Source: an uncultured Bacteroidales bacterium
GTDB lineage: Bacteria; Bacteroidota; Bacteroidia; Bacteroidales; Paludibacteraceae
Reading direction: 5' to 3'
Assembly: GCA_944322025.1 (NCBI GenBank)
Contig: CALUOH010000061.1
Location: 40,657 to 104,656, forward strand
DNA length: 64,000 nt
Shown here: piece by piece, positions 49,291 to 58,380 of the stretch
Position numbering within the stretch: position 1 is the first letter of the stretch
Layout of the letters: every line of letters begins with the position of its first letter
Position numbers and translations under genes: made by a program
Notes under the pieces: generated by a model
The model's database searches: none
Seen by the model: only the letters and a program-made list of their open reading frames with translations
What the model was told of the DNA's origin: nothing

Positions 49291-49323
49291 CGCACCATCC
49301 TTAGCCACACACAGCCTGAACCG

Positions 49324-50310
49324 TCAGCGCACAACAACCTTATAGGCATGGCGTTCACCACCAGTGTCCAGCACAAGCAGATAGACTCCCGCCGTGTCAG
49401 GCATACGCACCATATCCGCGTCGGAGGAGAGGCTGCCCGTCCAAAGTGTCTGACCAGTAACGGAATAGAGCGCGACAGACGAGGGTACGGAGACATTCCT
49501 GATCCTCACACCCTGCATGGGGGCGGCAACAGTCACTGCGGGATATGGCATTATGTCCGTATGCAGTGACTGTATTACAGGACACGTCGGGAGGGTCACG
49601 CCGTCATCGGCACGGGTCAGCTCCACATGGTAGACATCGGCAGTGTCGAACGCAACATCCTCGCCAAGGTAGAGGTACGAACCTGTCGCCCCGGGAACGG
49701 GACTTCCGTTGCGAAACCAACGGAAAGAGGAGAAGGTGTAGCCGCCATTATAGTCCTCATTGGTCACCGCAAGCACATTGTTCCACTTCTGGCGCACGAT
49801 GGAGGCAGGATAGAAGACCGTGAAATCATAGTCGAAAATCTGCGCCCCACAAGCCCTGTCCACAATCTCTACCGATACGGTATATAAGTCCGGCTTCACA
49901 CTGTCGGGCAGCGGTACAGCGACAGCACCGTCCAATAATGGCAGCGAATCGGCATCGGCAAAGCCTGCGGCTCTGGCCTTATCGCCGAAACGGAACGCAC
50001 AGTGGGAGACCTTGCCTGACAATACGTTAACCGGGATACGGATGAGACTGTCCTCAGTGCCGCATATCACTCCAGCACCGAGAAGCTCGACCGCGGCACA
50101 TTCGGCTGTTATTTCCACAGTGACGGGCTTACTGGAGCAGCCTATGCTGTCAAAGCACACCACGGTGTACACGCCAGCCGCTAAAGAGTCTGTACGCGCA
50201 TTAAGCTCACCGTTGAGAGTATAATATGTGCCGGGGGCTGTGTCAGTTATGGCAATGCTGCCAGAGAGCGGGCCGTCAGCGGCATTGCTCACATCAACGC
50301 CAAACGTCAC
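49324..50310 (-). pseudogene. surface protein D, C-terminal part with T9SS sorting domain (frameshifted)
   Basis: Protein-like from RQPLLPAVTFGVDVSNAADG, one base off the frame of the N-terminal fragment. It holds an Ig-like repeat region (CSSKPVTVEITAECAAVE), a region paralogous to surface protein B (VRQKWNNVLAVTNEDYNGGY, WFRNGSPVPG), and a tail resembling T9SS type A domains (SVALYSVTGQTLWTGSL ... GVYLLVLDTGGERHAYKVVVR). The ATG at 50310 is arbitrary. Confidence 0.8.
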
Positions 50311-52678
50311 AGCCGGAAGCAGAGGCTGTCTTTATAAGGAATTCCCCATTGGGCAACTCATCAGAAGAAAAGTAATATTTGCCTCCGGCTATATCCAATG
50401 TGTCGCCATGGCAGATAGCAGTGTCCGTGTAGACTTCATAGCTGTCAACTACGGTAAGATGCACCACCGATGTACTGTCACACCCAGAGAAGGACTTCAC
50501 TGGCGGCCAAGAATAGTAGCCGGACTCATTGTACGCTGTGCCGTCGATATAGTAATTATCGTCAGCACAGATGGTTACTTCTGTAGTGTCAAACACGGGG
50601 CCGATAGCACCGACATGGACTGTGGTGTCTATCATGTCCCAACATCCGCCTGATATGTCGGCCCGGAGGCGGATATGCACATCGCCTCCCTCATCGGGGA
50701 GAGGCATGACGTAACTCTTGTCCGTCAGGACAGTGCCGTCATCAAGCGTCCACTCGAACGACTCTATCTGTTCGGGCAGGACTTTGCCGCCGACAGTCTC
50801 CACACGGCTCAGGTTGTTGAAACGCACGGCATTGGTGCAGCCTGAGGGTATCCACTCGACATCGAACATGGCCTTGGGGTAGCGCGGCATCAGGGATGCG
50901 GTCAGAGTGAAGTGGCAGTCTGTCTCAAGCGACATCACATCGCAGCTGTATGTGGCAGTATCGTTATTCTCAATGTCAAGCCTGCGCTGATCCGCCCCCT
51001 CGACCGGAGTATCGGGGTCATAAGTCTTATACCAGCGGTAGCGGAAACCCTCGGGGGCAGCAATCTCCTCGGTCTGCACATCACCGCAGGCCACGCCCTG
51101 TATCTCCCCGCCAGTGCAGGCGAGTGTAAAATAGGCATAGCCGAAATGCTGCATGTGCCCGCAATCTTTCGTGGACAAACGCACATGTATATCCCTGCCG
51201 CCATCCTCAGCATACTCGGAAAGATTGACCCCGACAGTAGTCCAGTCCTTGTATATCACTGGTTCATCGCGATCCACATCCGCCCTAAGCCACCCGTCCT
51301 TGCCGACAAGCCCAAGGTCGGCATAGAAGTCTATCTGGCCACATTCAGGGTCTATCAGACTGCCGCTCCCGTCCGTTATTTCCAGACGGAACTTCGGCAT
51401 ATTCTCCGGAGTATGCCCCGTCGGCACCTCCAGTACAACGGCATACTTCATGAGCAACACGACATGCGATCCGGAATCAAGCCTCAACGTATAGTCTATG
51501 GCCTCTGACAAGTGGTTATCCCAATTGCCCAGACGGACCGAAGCAAAATCACCAGGTGGTATGGCGGGCAGCACACCGCCAGTCATGGGGTCACGCTCGC
51601 TTACATCCGTATTCACCGTATGCCTTGATGGCGCACCGTCTATGCCGTCACGATCCACACCCACCATCTCGAAAGGATTAAATGGAGACGTGCCGAGATA
51701 GCAGGTCACGCCCGCACCATCCAGATTGGTATAGTCAAGGCAAAGTCCATCGTTGACGATGACACCGAGATGCTCGTACCATATACTGGTGTCGCCGGGT
51801 GCACATATAGTCCTAATATAGAAGTTGTACATCCCGTTCGGCAGATCAGTCAAAGAGAGCGATCCGCCGCGCACGGACCTGAGCGTATCATTTGTCCCTG
51901 TATATTCGGAATTGTAGCGCACCTCGTATGTGGCCTGACTGCTGGCGATCCATGAGAGTGACACATCGTTACCATTGACCGTATGGGTTATGCCCGACGG
52001 CACACCGCAGTCGCTAACTGGCGCAATCTGTATATCGTCTATACAGCACGATAGCGTCGCAGCACTCTCATTATTGTTCACCCACAGGAATGCCAGCATC
52101 ATGGGCGCACCGGTTGAAGTGACAGTCGTGCGGTTTACTTTCCACGAAGGGCGGTCGTTAAACATACGACCCTTATAAGGCAGCGCATCGGCCACCCAGC
52201 TATGTACACGCGATATGGACGTATTGATGTCATCCATAGGGTCTATCCAAGCCACATAGAGGCCGTCAGCGTCCTGCTCACCATAGCATTTCCATGCGAA
52301 AGAAAGTTCATACGTACCACGCGGCAGCTGCATCTCCCTCGCGGCGACGACATTGACCACATGGTTTGAATAGACAGCGCTCGTATCTCCTCCAGAAAGC
52401 CCGAGATTGGAGACCAAAAGGCAATGCCCGCCGTTAAAATGCGCTTTGGAAGAGACATACCATCGGTTCGGAGCCGCCACTTCATCAAACAATCCTTCAT
52501 TCATGCGCCATTCCTTATTCTCTTCCGGGTCTTCCCACCCGTTGAAATAAGGCAAAGCGACTCTCTGTGCCGACACGCCCTCCAAGCCCCAAACAGTGAA
52601 CAACAATATGCAGATCATACGCACAAACATTCTTCCACAAATGTAAACTTCATACATACAACTATTTTTTCTTTTCAA
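50294..52678 (-). pseudogene. surface protein D, N-terminal part (frameshifted)
   Basis: Signal peptide after an N-terminal extension (MFVRMICILLFTVWGLEGVSA; ATG 52678 or the later Met), then jelly-roll and FN3-like modules (CGVPSGITHTVNGNDVSLSWIASSQATYEVRY). Two regions are paralogous to surface protein B (FASVRLGNWDNHL with ASVRIGNWMEAP; FGYAYFTLACTGGEI), followed by SGCDS-type repeats. The frame ends at ASASGCDVWR. The junction carries CTTCCGGCTGTGACG, which reads SGCD in one frame and LPAVT in the other, consistent with a deletion between short repeats. Combined gene length would be about 1,118 codons plus the missing segment. Confidence 0.82.
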
Positions 52679-53556
52679 CTGGCCAAATGAAACCTACGAA
52701 TATAATCCATGAATAGCCCGAATGCATGATGCCTTAGCTCTTAAGAGTCCAACGGTCATCAGAATGTCATGTCTATCACTCAGCTCCACTTTGGACTGAG
52801 AATTAACATTTGTCACCCGAACTAGCGGTCGAATCCAAAGAAAGACTTAACATTATTGATATATTTAAATGTCACGATGATACCTAATCACTACTTACCC
52901 CGCACATCAGGCTACGACCGCCGTCAATACATCAAGCAACCCACCACATAGAAATCGCTACAGGATGATATACAGTCGAAAACTCATACATATAACGACT
53001 TATTGTCCAGGATAGCAATCTTTGGCACGGCCTGATTTTATCGGGGCTAAAAGTAGCTTATAACACTTTTATGGCCAAACGAATTTGCAAAAAAAAAAAA
53101 CGGTTGTATTCTTAACTTAATTGACATTCGGCATGGATCTCCAGTTCTCATAAATTGGCATATAATTTTGGGAATGGCTACAATATGTATAGTGACGAAA
53201 GGGCTTACGATTTGAAAGCTTTTGCGCAGTTTTAATGCAAGAATGCAGTATCGCAGAAAAGAGACTAAAGAAGCAGTAGCTGAAAGCTAAGGAGAGAATA
53301 GCGAGATACTCTGTATGACAAGTGTCTACATGAATACGTACACAATAAAAGTGCATGAAAAAGAAATTGCTACATATTGAAAACTATGAATATCAGCATC
53401 GAAAAATGCCGTAATAGCATGTATAGGTATTATATCGAACTGATGTCAACTTAAAAGGAATCAGAACATAGGAATTTTCAAGAACTGTAGGTAGTCATAC
53501 AATAACAAGAGGCTGAGAACAAATAGGTTATCCTTGTACCCAGCCTTTAACAATAA
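52679..53556. other. AT-rich gene-free interval
   Basis: 878 bp without a credible gene. The 79-codon frame at 53117-53356 (minus) has poor coding character. Contains a 12-A run near 53090 and must include the promoter of surface gene D, but I found no good TAnnTTTG box. It is AT-richer than the flanks, so a remnant of a lost gene is possible. Confidence 0.5.
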
Positions 53557-53956
53557 TGTGGAGCTGACGGGAGTCGAACCCGTGTCCAAACGAGGAAGCA
53601 ATATGCTTTCTACACGCTTATCTTCGCCTTCATTTTCGTGCGGCTGCAAGACCGAAGCCACCAACAGCCGCCTTATCCGCTTTTGTCTCGCCCGCCGTGC
53701 ACGGCCACGGCAGACCATCCCCGATATTGCCCACACCTCTGAACCGGATAGCCTCAGGGAGGCGGCATCCGAGAGATGTCCCGTTCCGCCAGCTTCTGTG
53801 ACGGAATTAAGCCCGACTTACTGTACTTCGGTCAGGCAGCGAGAGCGTAGTTTCTTTCGCCAGTTATAGTTTACCGCCTAAGATTAAAGTGCTTATGCGA
53901 CAATGCACTGCGTGCTTACATACCTCTTCTGCCCGCTGTCAAAACCAAACAGCCCC
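53557..53956 (-). ncRNA. ssrA: transfer-messenger RNA (tmRNA)
   Basis: Rescues stalled ribosomes and tags the nascent chain for proteolysis. On the minus strand the 5' end GGGGCTG pairs with the 3' end CAGCTCC, and TTTGGTTTTGACAGCGGGC and the T arm GGACACGGGTTCGACTCCCG are conserved. The tag reading frame is at 53832-53861, encoding GERNYALAA then TGA, the Bacteroidetes-type tag. About 400 nt. A tRNA-Glu gene lies upstream on the same strand. Confidence 0.97.
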
Positions 53957-54025
53957 TTTACCGGGCCTTGCATATACGGCAATTTCCCCCACGGGCGACT
54001 GCGCATAGCAAGGTGAGCGGACAAT

Positions 54026-54058
54026 AAAAGAGAGCAACCGTCAGTCAGTCACTCTCCC
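54026..54058 (-). terminator. terminator of tRNA-Glu (CTC)
   Basis: GAGAG/CTCTC stem around a 17-nt loop followed by TTTTATTG on the minus strand. Confidence 0.65.
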
Positions 54059-54065
54059 TTTTGTG

Positions 54066-54138
54066 TAGTGCGTCCGGGAGTCGAACCCGAGTTTCCGGCG
54101 TGAGAGGCCGGCGTCCTAGGCCACTAGACGAATGCACC
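54066..54138 (-). tRNA. tRNA-Glu (anticodon CTC)
   Basis: Acceptor GGTGCAT with ACGCACT (one G.T and one A-C mismatch), D arm GTCTAGTGGCCTAGGAC, anticodon stem CCGGC/GCCGG enclosing CTCTCAC (anticodon CTC), and T loop TTCGACT. CCA is not encoded. Complements the TTC isoacceptor at 25.9 kb for GAG codons. Confidence 0.92.
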
Positions 54139-54263
54139 ATTCTGTCTCAATTGCTCTGCAAAGGTACGACATTTTTCCGTACCGCCAAAACTTTACAGCA
54201 CTTTTTTTCACCCAAAGCTCTCTTTTTTCTTTTCCCCCAATAACGGCATAAGAGATAAATCAT

Positions 54264-54271
54264 TAATTTTG
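54264..54271 (+). promoter_or_regulatory. promoter -7 box of the acetyltransferase gene
   Basis: TAATTTTG, exact match to TAnnTTTG, 24 nt before the start codon at 54296. Confidence 0.65.
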
Positions 54272-54295
54272 CATCAGTTACAAACAGCAAAGCAA

Positions 54296-54853
54296 ATGGA
54301 CAGCGAATGGGAAAAGATGCTCTCCGGCGAGGAATATTACGCCGCAGAGCCGAGTATGATAGAGAAAATAGGTGAGACAAGGCTCAAAATCTGGGAATAC
54401 AACTCCCTGCGTCCCGATATGCGGGAGAGGAAAGAGAGCGTACTGCGTGGCATATTGGGGAACGCGGGACGGCGGCTGAACATAGTGCAGCCGTTCTACT
54501 GCGACTATGGCGCGCATATATCGGTGGGCGAGAACTTTTTCGCTAACTTCAATTTCACAGTGCTTGACGAGGCGCATGTCACGATAGGGGACAACGCTTT
54601 CATCGGCCCAAATGTCAACATATACACGGCAGTGCACCCGATAGACCCCGAACGGCGCAACGCGCAGATACAAAGCGCAAAAGCCGTGAGCATCGGCGAC
54701 AACGTATGGATTGGAGGCAACACCACGATACTGCCCGGAGTGACTGTGGGCGACAATGTGACTATCGGCGCGGGGAGCGTCGTGACGAAGGACATCCCGT
54801 CAGACTGCGTTGCCGCGGGCAACCCGGCACGGGTAATAAGGAAAATAAGGTAA
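54296..54853 (+). CDS. sugar O-acetyltransferase (maltose/galactoside acetyltransferase family)
   Basis: 185 aa. An N-terminal Mac domain (MDSEWEKMLSGEEYYAAEP ... NSLRPDMRERK) is followed by a left-handed beta-helix hexapeptide domain (VGENFFANFNFTVLDEAHVTIGDNAFIGPNVNIYTA, IGDNVWIGGNTTILPGVTVGDNVTIGAGSVV). The catalytic His is in AVHP. It transfers acetyl from acetyl-CoA to a sugar hydroxyl. Start at ATG 54296, since the TTG frame from 54269 overlaps the promoter. Physiological substrate unknown. Confidence 0.9.
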   Translation: MDSEWEKMLSGEEYYAAEPSMIEKIGETRLKIWEYNSLRPDMRERKESVLRGILGNAGRRLNIVQPFYCDYGAHISVGENFFANFNFTVLDEAHVTIGDNAFIGPNVNIYTAVHPIDPERRNAQIQSAKAVSIGDNVWIGGNTTILPGVTVGDNVTIGAGSVVTKDIPSDCVAAGNPARVIRKIR

Positions 54854-54921
54854 AGCCTATACTGAGACACCAAGGAAAGCAAGTCGAAAAACAGCCCGAG
54901 TATATCAGAAAGCGAGGAAAG

Positions 54922-55040
54922 GGTAAGGTGAACCTACGTGTTTCGCAGATGACGGACAGCTTGCAGATAAGTCGAACCTACGTGTTTCACGGATAGCGGA
55001 CAACTGACGGATAAGGCGGACCTATGTGTTTCGGGTAGAG
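54922..55040 (+). repeat. tandem 44-bp repeats with ACCTACGTGTTTC core
   Basis: Cores GAACCTACGTGTTTC near 54931 and 54975 and GGACCTATGTGTTTC near 55019, exactly 44 bp apart, with related ACGGACAGC/GCGGACAAC segments between. The motif resembles the ACGTGTTT part of the dispersed repeat. The gap 54854-55189 contains nothing else I can name. Confidence 0.7.
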
Positions 55041-55189
55041 CCCATGCTCCCGAGGCATCTGTTTTCCAATGGAAACATCAAGGATTAATATGAATACTGG
55101 CGTGGCCACGTCCTGCCACTCCGCCTAACAGGGTAAGACTGCCGCCGTATAAAAAATGTACAACTATTTTGTAATCAAAAAAAAAGCCG

Positions 55190-55197
55190 TATATTTG
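55190..55197 (+). promoter_or_regulatory. promoter -7 box of infC-rpmI-rplT
   Basis: TATATTTG, exact match to TAnnTTTG, about 60 nt before infC. Confidence 0.68.
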
Positions 55198-55258
55198 CAC
55201 GCTCAAAAAGCGACAAAGTAATATTTATTCACACATAAACTTTTGGGAGGACAAAGTC

Positions 55259-55801
55259 ATAGCTAAACAATTGAATGCCAAGAAAGAAGAGAAGCACCGC
55301 ATCAACCACGACATACGCGGAGTGAGGGAAGTGCGGCTTGTAGGCGACAACATAGAGTCAAAAGTATACAGTTTTGACGAGGCCATGCGCATAGCGGAAA
55401 ACATGGGCATGGATTTGGTTGAGATATCGCCTAATGCGGAACCTCCAGTGTGCAGGATAGTGGACTACCAAAAGTTTCTCTACCAGCAGAAGAAACGCGA
55501 AAAGGAGCTTAAAGCCAAGAGCGTGAAGATGGTAGTCAAAGAGATACGTTTCGGTCCGCAGACTGACGACCACGACTACAATTTCAAGCTCAAGCACGCC
55601 GAGGGTTTTCTCAAGGAAGGGTGCAAGGTGAAGGCTTACGTGTTCTTCAAGGGCCGCTCGATACTCTTCAAGGAGCAGGGCGAAGTGCTTCTCCTGCGTT
55701 TCGCAAATGACCTCGAAGAGCTTGCAAAGGTAGACTCTATGCCTACGCTTGAAGGGAAGCGTATGATAATCATGCTCTCTCCGAAAGCGAAGAAAAAATA
55801 A
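55259..55801 (+). CDS. infC: translation initiation factor IF-3 (start codon appears to be ATA)
   Basis: 180 aa. Binds the 30S subunit and checks start codons. N-domain [19 protein letters not shown], linker [15 protein letters not shown], and C-domain [26 protein letters not shown] all match IF-3. No ATG or GTG lies in frame upstream of [18 protein letters not shown] ribosome-binding site at 55245-55250 is spaced 8 nt from ATA at 55259 (ATA GCT AAA CAA TTG AAT), while TTG 55271 has no such site. IF-3 genes in E. coli and others use non-standard starts (AUU) as part of autoregulation, so ATA is plausible. First gene of the IF3-L35-L20 operon. Confidence 0.88.
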   Translation: MAKQLNAKKEEKHRINHDIRGVREVRLVGDNIESKVYSFDEAMRIAENMGMDLVEISPNAEPPVCRIVDYQKFLYQQKKREKELKAKSVKMVVKEIRFGPQTDDHDYNFKLKHAEGFLKEGCKVKAYVFFKGRSILFKEQGEVLLLRFANDLEELAKVDSMPTLEGKRMIIMLSPKAKKK

Positions 55802-55895
55802 GTTGCCCAGTATCGGCAGACGTACGTAACAAACCAATGGGTCATCTGCGCACAGCATAGAGACTCATATTATTAATACTTTAATTTACAGACAA

Positions 55896-56093
55896 ATGCC
55901 TAAAATGAAAACTAATTCCGGTGCCAAAAAGAGGTTCGCCCTTACCGGAACAGGAAGAATTAAACGTAAACACGCTTACAAACGTCACATCTTGACGAAG
56001 AAATCTCTGAAGCGCAAACGCAATCTTACCCACGCGGGTATAATCGCGAAGTCAGACGAGAAGAACATCAAGGAGCTGCTCTGCATGCGCTAA
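55896..56093 (+). CDS. rpmI: 50S ribosomal protein L35
   Basis: 65 aa, basic. [20 protein letters not shown] and [21 protein letters not shown] match L35. Follows infC by 94 bp and precedes rplT, the conserved IF3-L35-L20 order. Confidence 0.97.
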   Translation: MPKMKTNSGAKKRFALTGTGRIKRKHAYKRHILTKKSLKRKRNLTHAGIIAKSDEKNIKELLCMR

Positions 56094-56201
56094 ACTTTCG
56101 ACAAACCGTATTTACAACTTTAATTCTATTAGTAACCGAATGTTCAGCACAAAGTTTCCGTAAACAGACGGGACGCTGACGTTTTTAATTATTGAACAAT
56201 T

Positions 56202-56552
56202 ATGCCAAGATCAGTAAACCACGTTGCTTCAAGAGCAAAACGTAAAAGAATTCTGAAACTCACCCGTGGCTATTTCGGCGCACGCCGCAATGTGTGGACG
56301 GTAGCAAAAAACACATGGGAGAAAGGTCTGCTTTACGCATACCGCGACCGTAAGAACAAAAAGCGTAATTTCCGCGCTCTGTGGATACAGCGTATCAACG
56401 CTGCCGCACGCCTCGAGGGCATGTCTTATTCGCAGCTGATGGGTGCGCTCCATAAGGCAGGTATCACGATGAACCGCAAGGTGCTGGCCGACCTCGCAAT
56501 GAACCACCCGGAGGCTTTCAAGGCCATCGTGGCAAAAGCCAAGAACAACTGA
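56202..56552 (+). CDS. rplT: 50S ribosomal protein L20
   Basis: 116 aa. [20 protein letters not shown] and [17 protein letters not shown] are typical, with the C-terminal domain [21 protein letters not shown]20 represses this operon in other bacteria by binding its mRNA, and the 108-nt gap between rpmI and rplT is a likely place for such control; no specific structure was worked out. Confidence 0.98.
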   Translation: MPRSVNHVASRAKRKRILKLTRGYFGARRNVWTVAKNTWEKGLLYAYRDRKNKKRNFRALWIQRINAAARLEGMSYSQLMGALHKAGITMNRKVLADLAMNHPEAFKAIVAKAKNN

Positions 56553-56620
56553 TTCCGCAGAACGGATGAAGACCTGACACGTCAGGATGCTTCTACCTTA
56601 ACAACGGAAACAATATGACA

Positions 56621-56664
56621 AGAGACCGTCGGCTTCACCTTTTGGTGCCGGTGGTCTCTTTCAT
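56621..56664 (+). terminator. intrinsic terminator of infC-rpmI-rplT
   Basis: AGAGACC/GGTCTCT outer stem with inner CGGC/GCCG and CACC/GGTG pairs and a TTTT loop, then TTCATT. Confidence 0.8.
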
Positions 56665-56694
56665 TATAATGTCCAAGACCGCATCTCTTTTCTT

Positions 56695-57447
56695 ATGAAG
56701 ATAACATTCTTAGGCACTGGCACATCCACCGGAGTGCCGCAGACAGGATGCACATGTGAAGTGTGTACAAGCACTGACCCGAAGGACTCGCGCCTGCGCT
56801 CATCGTTGCTTGTGGAAACCGGAGAGGCCAATCTGCTCATAGACTGCGGACCGGACTTCCGGCTGCAGATGTTGCACAGATACATGCGGCTGGACGGAGT
56901 TCTGGTCACCCATGAGCACTATGACCATGTGGGCGGAATAGACGACCTGCGCCCCTTCTGCGCATTGGGCGACATACAGATATACGCCGAAGAGAACGTA
57001 TGCACCGCCATCAGGACACGGCTGCCGTACTGCTTCTCCGAAAATCGCTACCCCGGTGTCCCGACCATTGAACTGCACCCCATCTCTCTCGACCCGTTCT
57101 ATGTCAAAGGAATGGAAATCATCCCCATACGGCTGATGCACGGACAGTTGCCGATAGTAGGCTACCGCATCGGCCCAATGGCCTATCTGACCGACATGCT
57201 CTCCATGCCCGAAAGCGAATACGCCAAGCTGACGGGACTCAAGACGCTTATAATCGACGCCCTGCGCATAGAGCCTCACATGAGCCACATGCACCTCGCC
57301 GCCGCCATAGAGGCCATCAGGCGCATAGCTCCGCAGCATGCCTACCTCATCCACATGAGCCACCAGATAGGCCTCCATGCCCTCGTTCAGCAGTCGCTGT
57401 CCGATGATATAACCCTCAGCTGGGACGGACTTCAGATAGAGGTATAG
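56695..57447 (+). CDS. MBL-fold metallohydrolase (PhnP/ribonuclease Z-like)
   Basis: 250 aa. Residues 6-14 LGTGTSTGVPQ with the CTCEVC zinc-type cluster, the metal motif THEHYDHVGG (residues 71-80), and further ligands in RLMHGQ, LTDML and LIHMSHQIG. Layout resembles PhnP and similar phosphodiesterases. The substrate cannot be named. It starts 143 bp after rplT, behind that operon's terminator. Confidence 0.88.
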   Translation: MKITFLGTGTSTGVPQTGCTCEVCTSTDPKDSRLRSSLLVETGEANLLIDCGPDFRLQMLHRYMRLDGVLVTHEHYDHVGGIDDLRPFCALGDIQIYAEENVCTAIRTRLPYCFSENRYPGVPTIELHPISLDPFYVKGMEIIPIRLMHGQLPIVGYRIGPMAYLTDMLSMPESEYAKLTGLKTLIIDALRIEPHMSHMHLAAAIEAIRRIAPQHAYLIHMSHQIGLHALVQQSLSDDITLSWDGLQIEV

Positions 57448-57698
57448 TTCTCATTCTACATCAGGCATACTCGCAAAAACGGGATGATATAAGCCCTATA
57501 TCTCCTCATGTACTTTCTCAAAACCGTGCATTCACTACCTGCGCACATTCGTAACTTCGCAAAATGACAGGATAATGGGCAGCCTCTGCCCTGTCTCTAA
57601 AAGCCCATTCTACAATATACGATACTGAGGTATATCGATAGATAATATTATCGCATAAAAATTTGTCACTGTCGTTTGCAATATTCACAATAATCCAT
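57448..57698. other. AT-rich upstream gap
   Basis: No gene or repeat recognised. The GC content drops relative to the flanking genes, and the segment leads to the promoter at 57699. Confidence 0.45.
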
Positions 57699-57706
57699 TA
57701 TCTTTG
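57675..57706 (+). promoter_or_regulatory. promoter with both Bacteroidetes elements upstream of the nested palindrome
   Basis: -33 TTTG at 57675-57678 and -7 TATCTTTG at 57699-57706, 20 bp apart. Implies transcription from about 57714 into the palindromic region. Confidence 0.72.
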
Positions 57707-57713
57707 CATCGGC

Positions 57714-58017
57714 GATAGGTTATATCCCGTTGCCGAACCGTCTTTCCGTTGACTGTGCAGAGGCACAGGTGCATGAAAAGACATGTTTCGTAAAGAGCGT
57801 TTGGTTATTACCATATTCTGAAAACTCGACAATTTCAAGCATCATGGTAATAAACCGAATGCTCACGTTGGTGTACATATCATATATCAGGCTGGGAAAC
57901 TTACCCTTTTCCTGGCTGTATATATGTATGAAAGCGTGGGCTTGCGGTTTATTATTGATGTTGGGCAGTCGAGTGCCTCAGAATAGTAATAAACCGCAAG
58001 CCTTCACGCTTTTTATA
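57714..58017 (+). ncRNA. candidate structured RNA with three nested hairpins (long inverted repeat)
   Basis: Hairpin 1: 57795-57814 pairs with 57844-57864 (about 20 bp, one bulge). Hairpin 2: 57874-57928, TACATAT/ATATGTA and CAGG/CCTG. Hairpin 3: 57932-57954 pairs with 57987-58011 (16 bp perfect, then 7 bp), followed by TTTT. The loop of hairpin 1 holds ATTCTGA (57815) and ACTCGAC (57824). The loop of hairpin 3 holds their exact complements GTCGAGT (57968) and TCAGAAT (57978). Hairpin 1 is thus a diverged inverted copy of hairpin 3. With a promoter before and a T-run after, an RNA is likely, but a miniature mobile element is the alternative. Confidence 0.55.
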
Positions 58018-58065
58018 TGTTAAACGCCATACCGGGAGGCTGCATGGCATAATACACATATAGCT

Positions 58066-58365
58066 ATGCTAAAATTTAATTATGCAGTCCAGATGGACTA
58101 TGTTCAAGGCAACTTCTCTGCATCGTGCCTTGATAATGTTTGGCCTATGGGTGCAAACACAGTGGTTATCATTAACTTACATGACCCAGTCTCTGACGAG
58201 AGTCTGCTTGAAAAGATTATCTATCGTGCAGTAGACCACATCAACAACTACCTGAAAGATTCCAAGTCAGACATTCAGATTGCTGTTGATGAGTGTGTAA
58301 AGTGTAAAGTTGCGCGTGACGGGAAGCTTTTCAAATCAGTAAAGTTTGAAGTGCACCGTGCTTAA
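58066..58365 (+). CDS. hypothetical protein, 99 aa
   Basis: MLKFNYAVQMDYVQGNF and onward, no signal peptide or membrane segment. A central acidic region (LHDPVSDESLLEKIIYRAVDHINNYLKD) should be helical, and two Cys lie in VDECVKCKVARDG. AT-rich, without a clear ribosome-binding site; the only promoter is the one at 57675-57706, before the palindromic region. It is followed by a strong terminator. I do not recognise the family. Confidence 0.65.
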   Translation: MLKFNYAVQMDYVQGNFSASCLDNVWPMGANTVVIINLHDPVSDESLLEKIIYRAVDHINNYLKDSKSDIQIAVDECVKCKVARDGKLFKSVKFEVHRA

Positions 58366-58380
58366 CTGACTCCGCTCCAT

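Larger units (their letters stand above)
48988..49323. other. gap between surface genes D and C
   Basis: No gene. Contains the upstream region of surface gene C and two to three copies of the dispersed repeat (listed separately). Confidence 0.6.

Noticed and set aside
53117..53356. 79-codon frame in the AT-rich gap (minus)
   Set aside because: No promoter, ribosome-binding site or family resemblance; composition is that of AT-rich non-coding DNA.
57795..58011. Phase-variable invertible promoter
   Set aside because: The inverted repeats would enclose only about 50 bp without a promoter, and no recombinase gene is adjacent.
57730..58023. 97-codon plus-strand frame
   Set aside because: Runs through the nested palindrome, and its reading frame is explained by the inverted repeats; a structured RNA is the better reading.
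57795..58025. Integron attC site or retron RNA at the nested palindrome
   Set aside because: GTTAAAC at 58019 fits an attC right-end core, but no matching RYYYAAC partner lies at the other end and no integrase is present. No reverse transcriptase follows, so a retron is unsupported.
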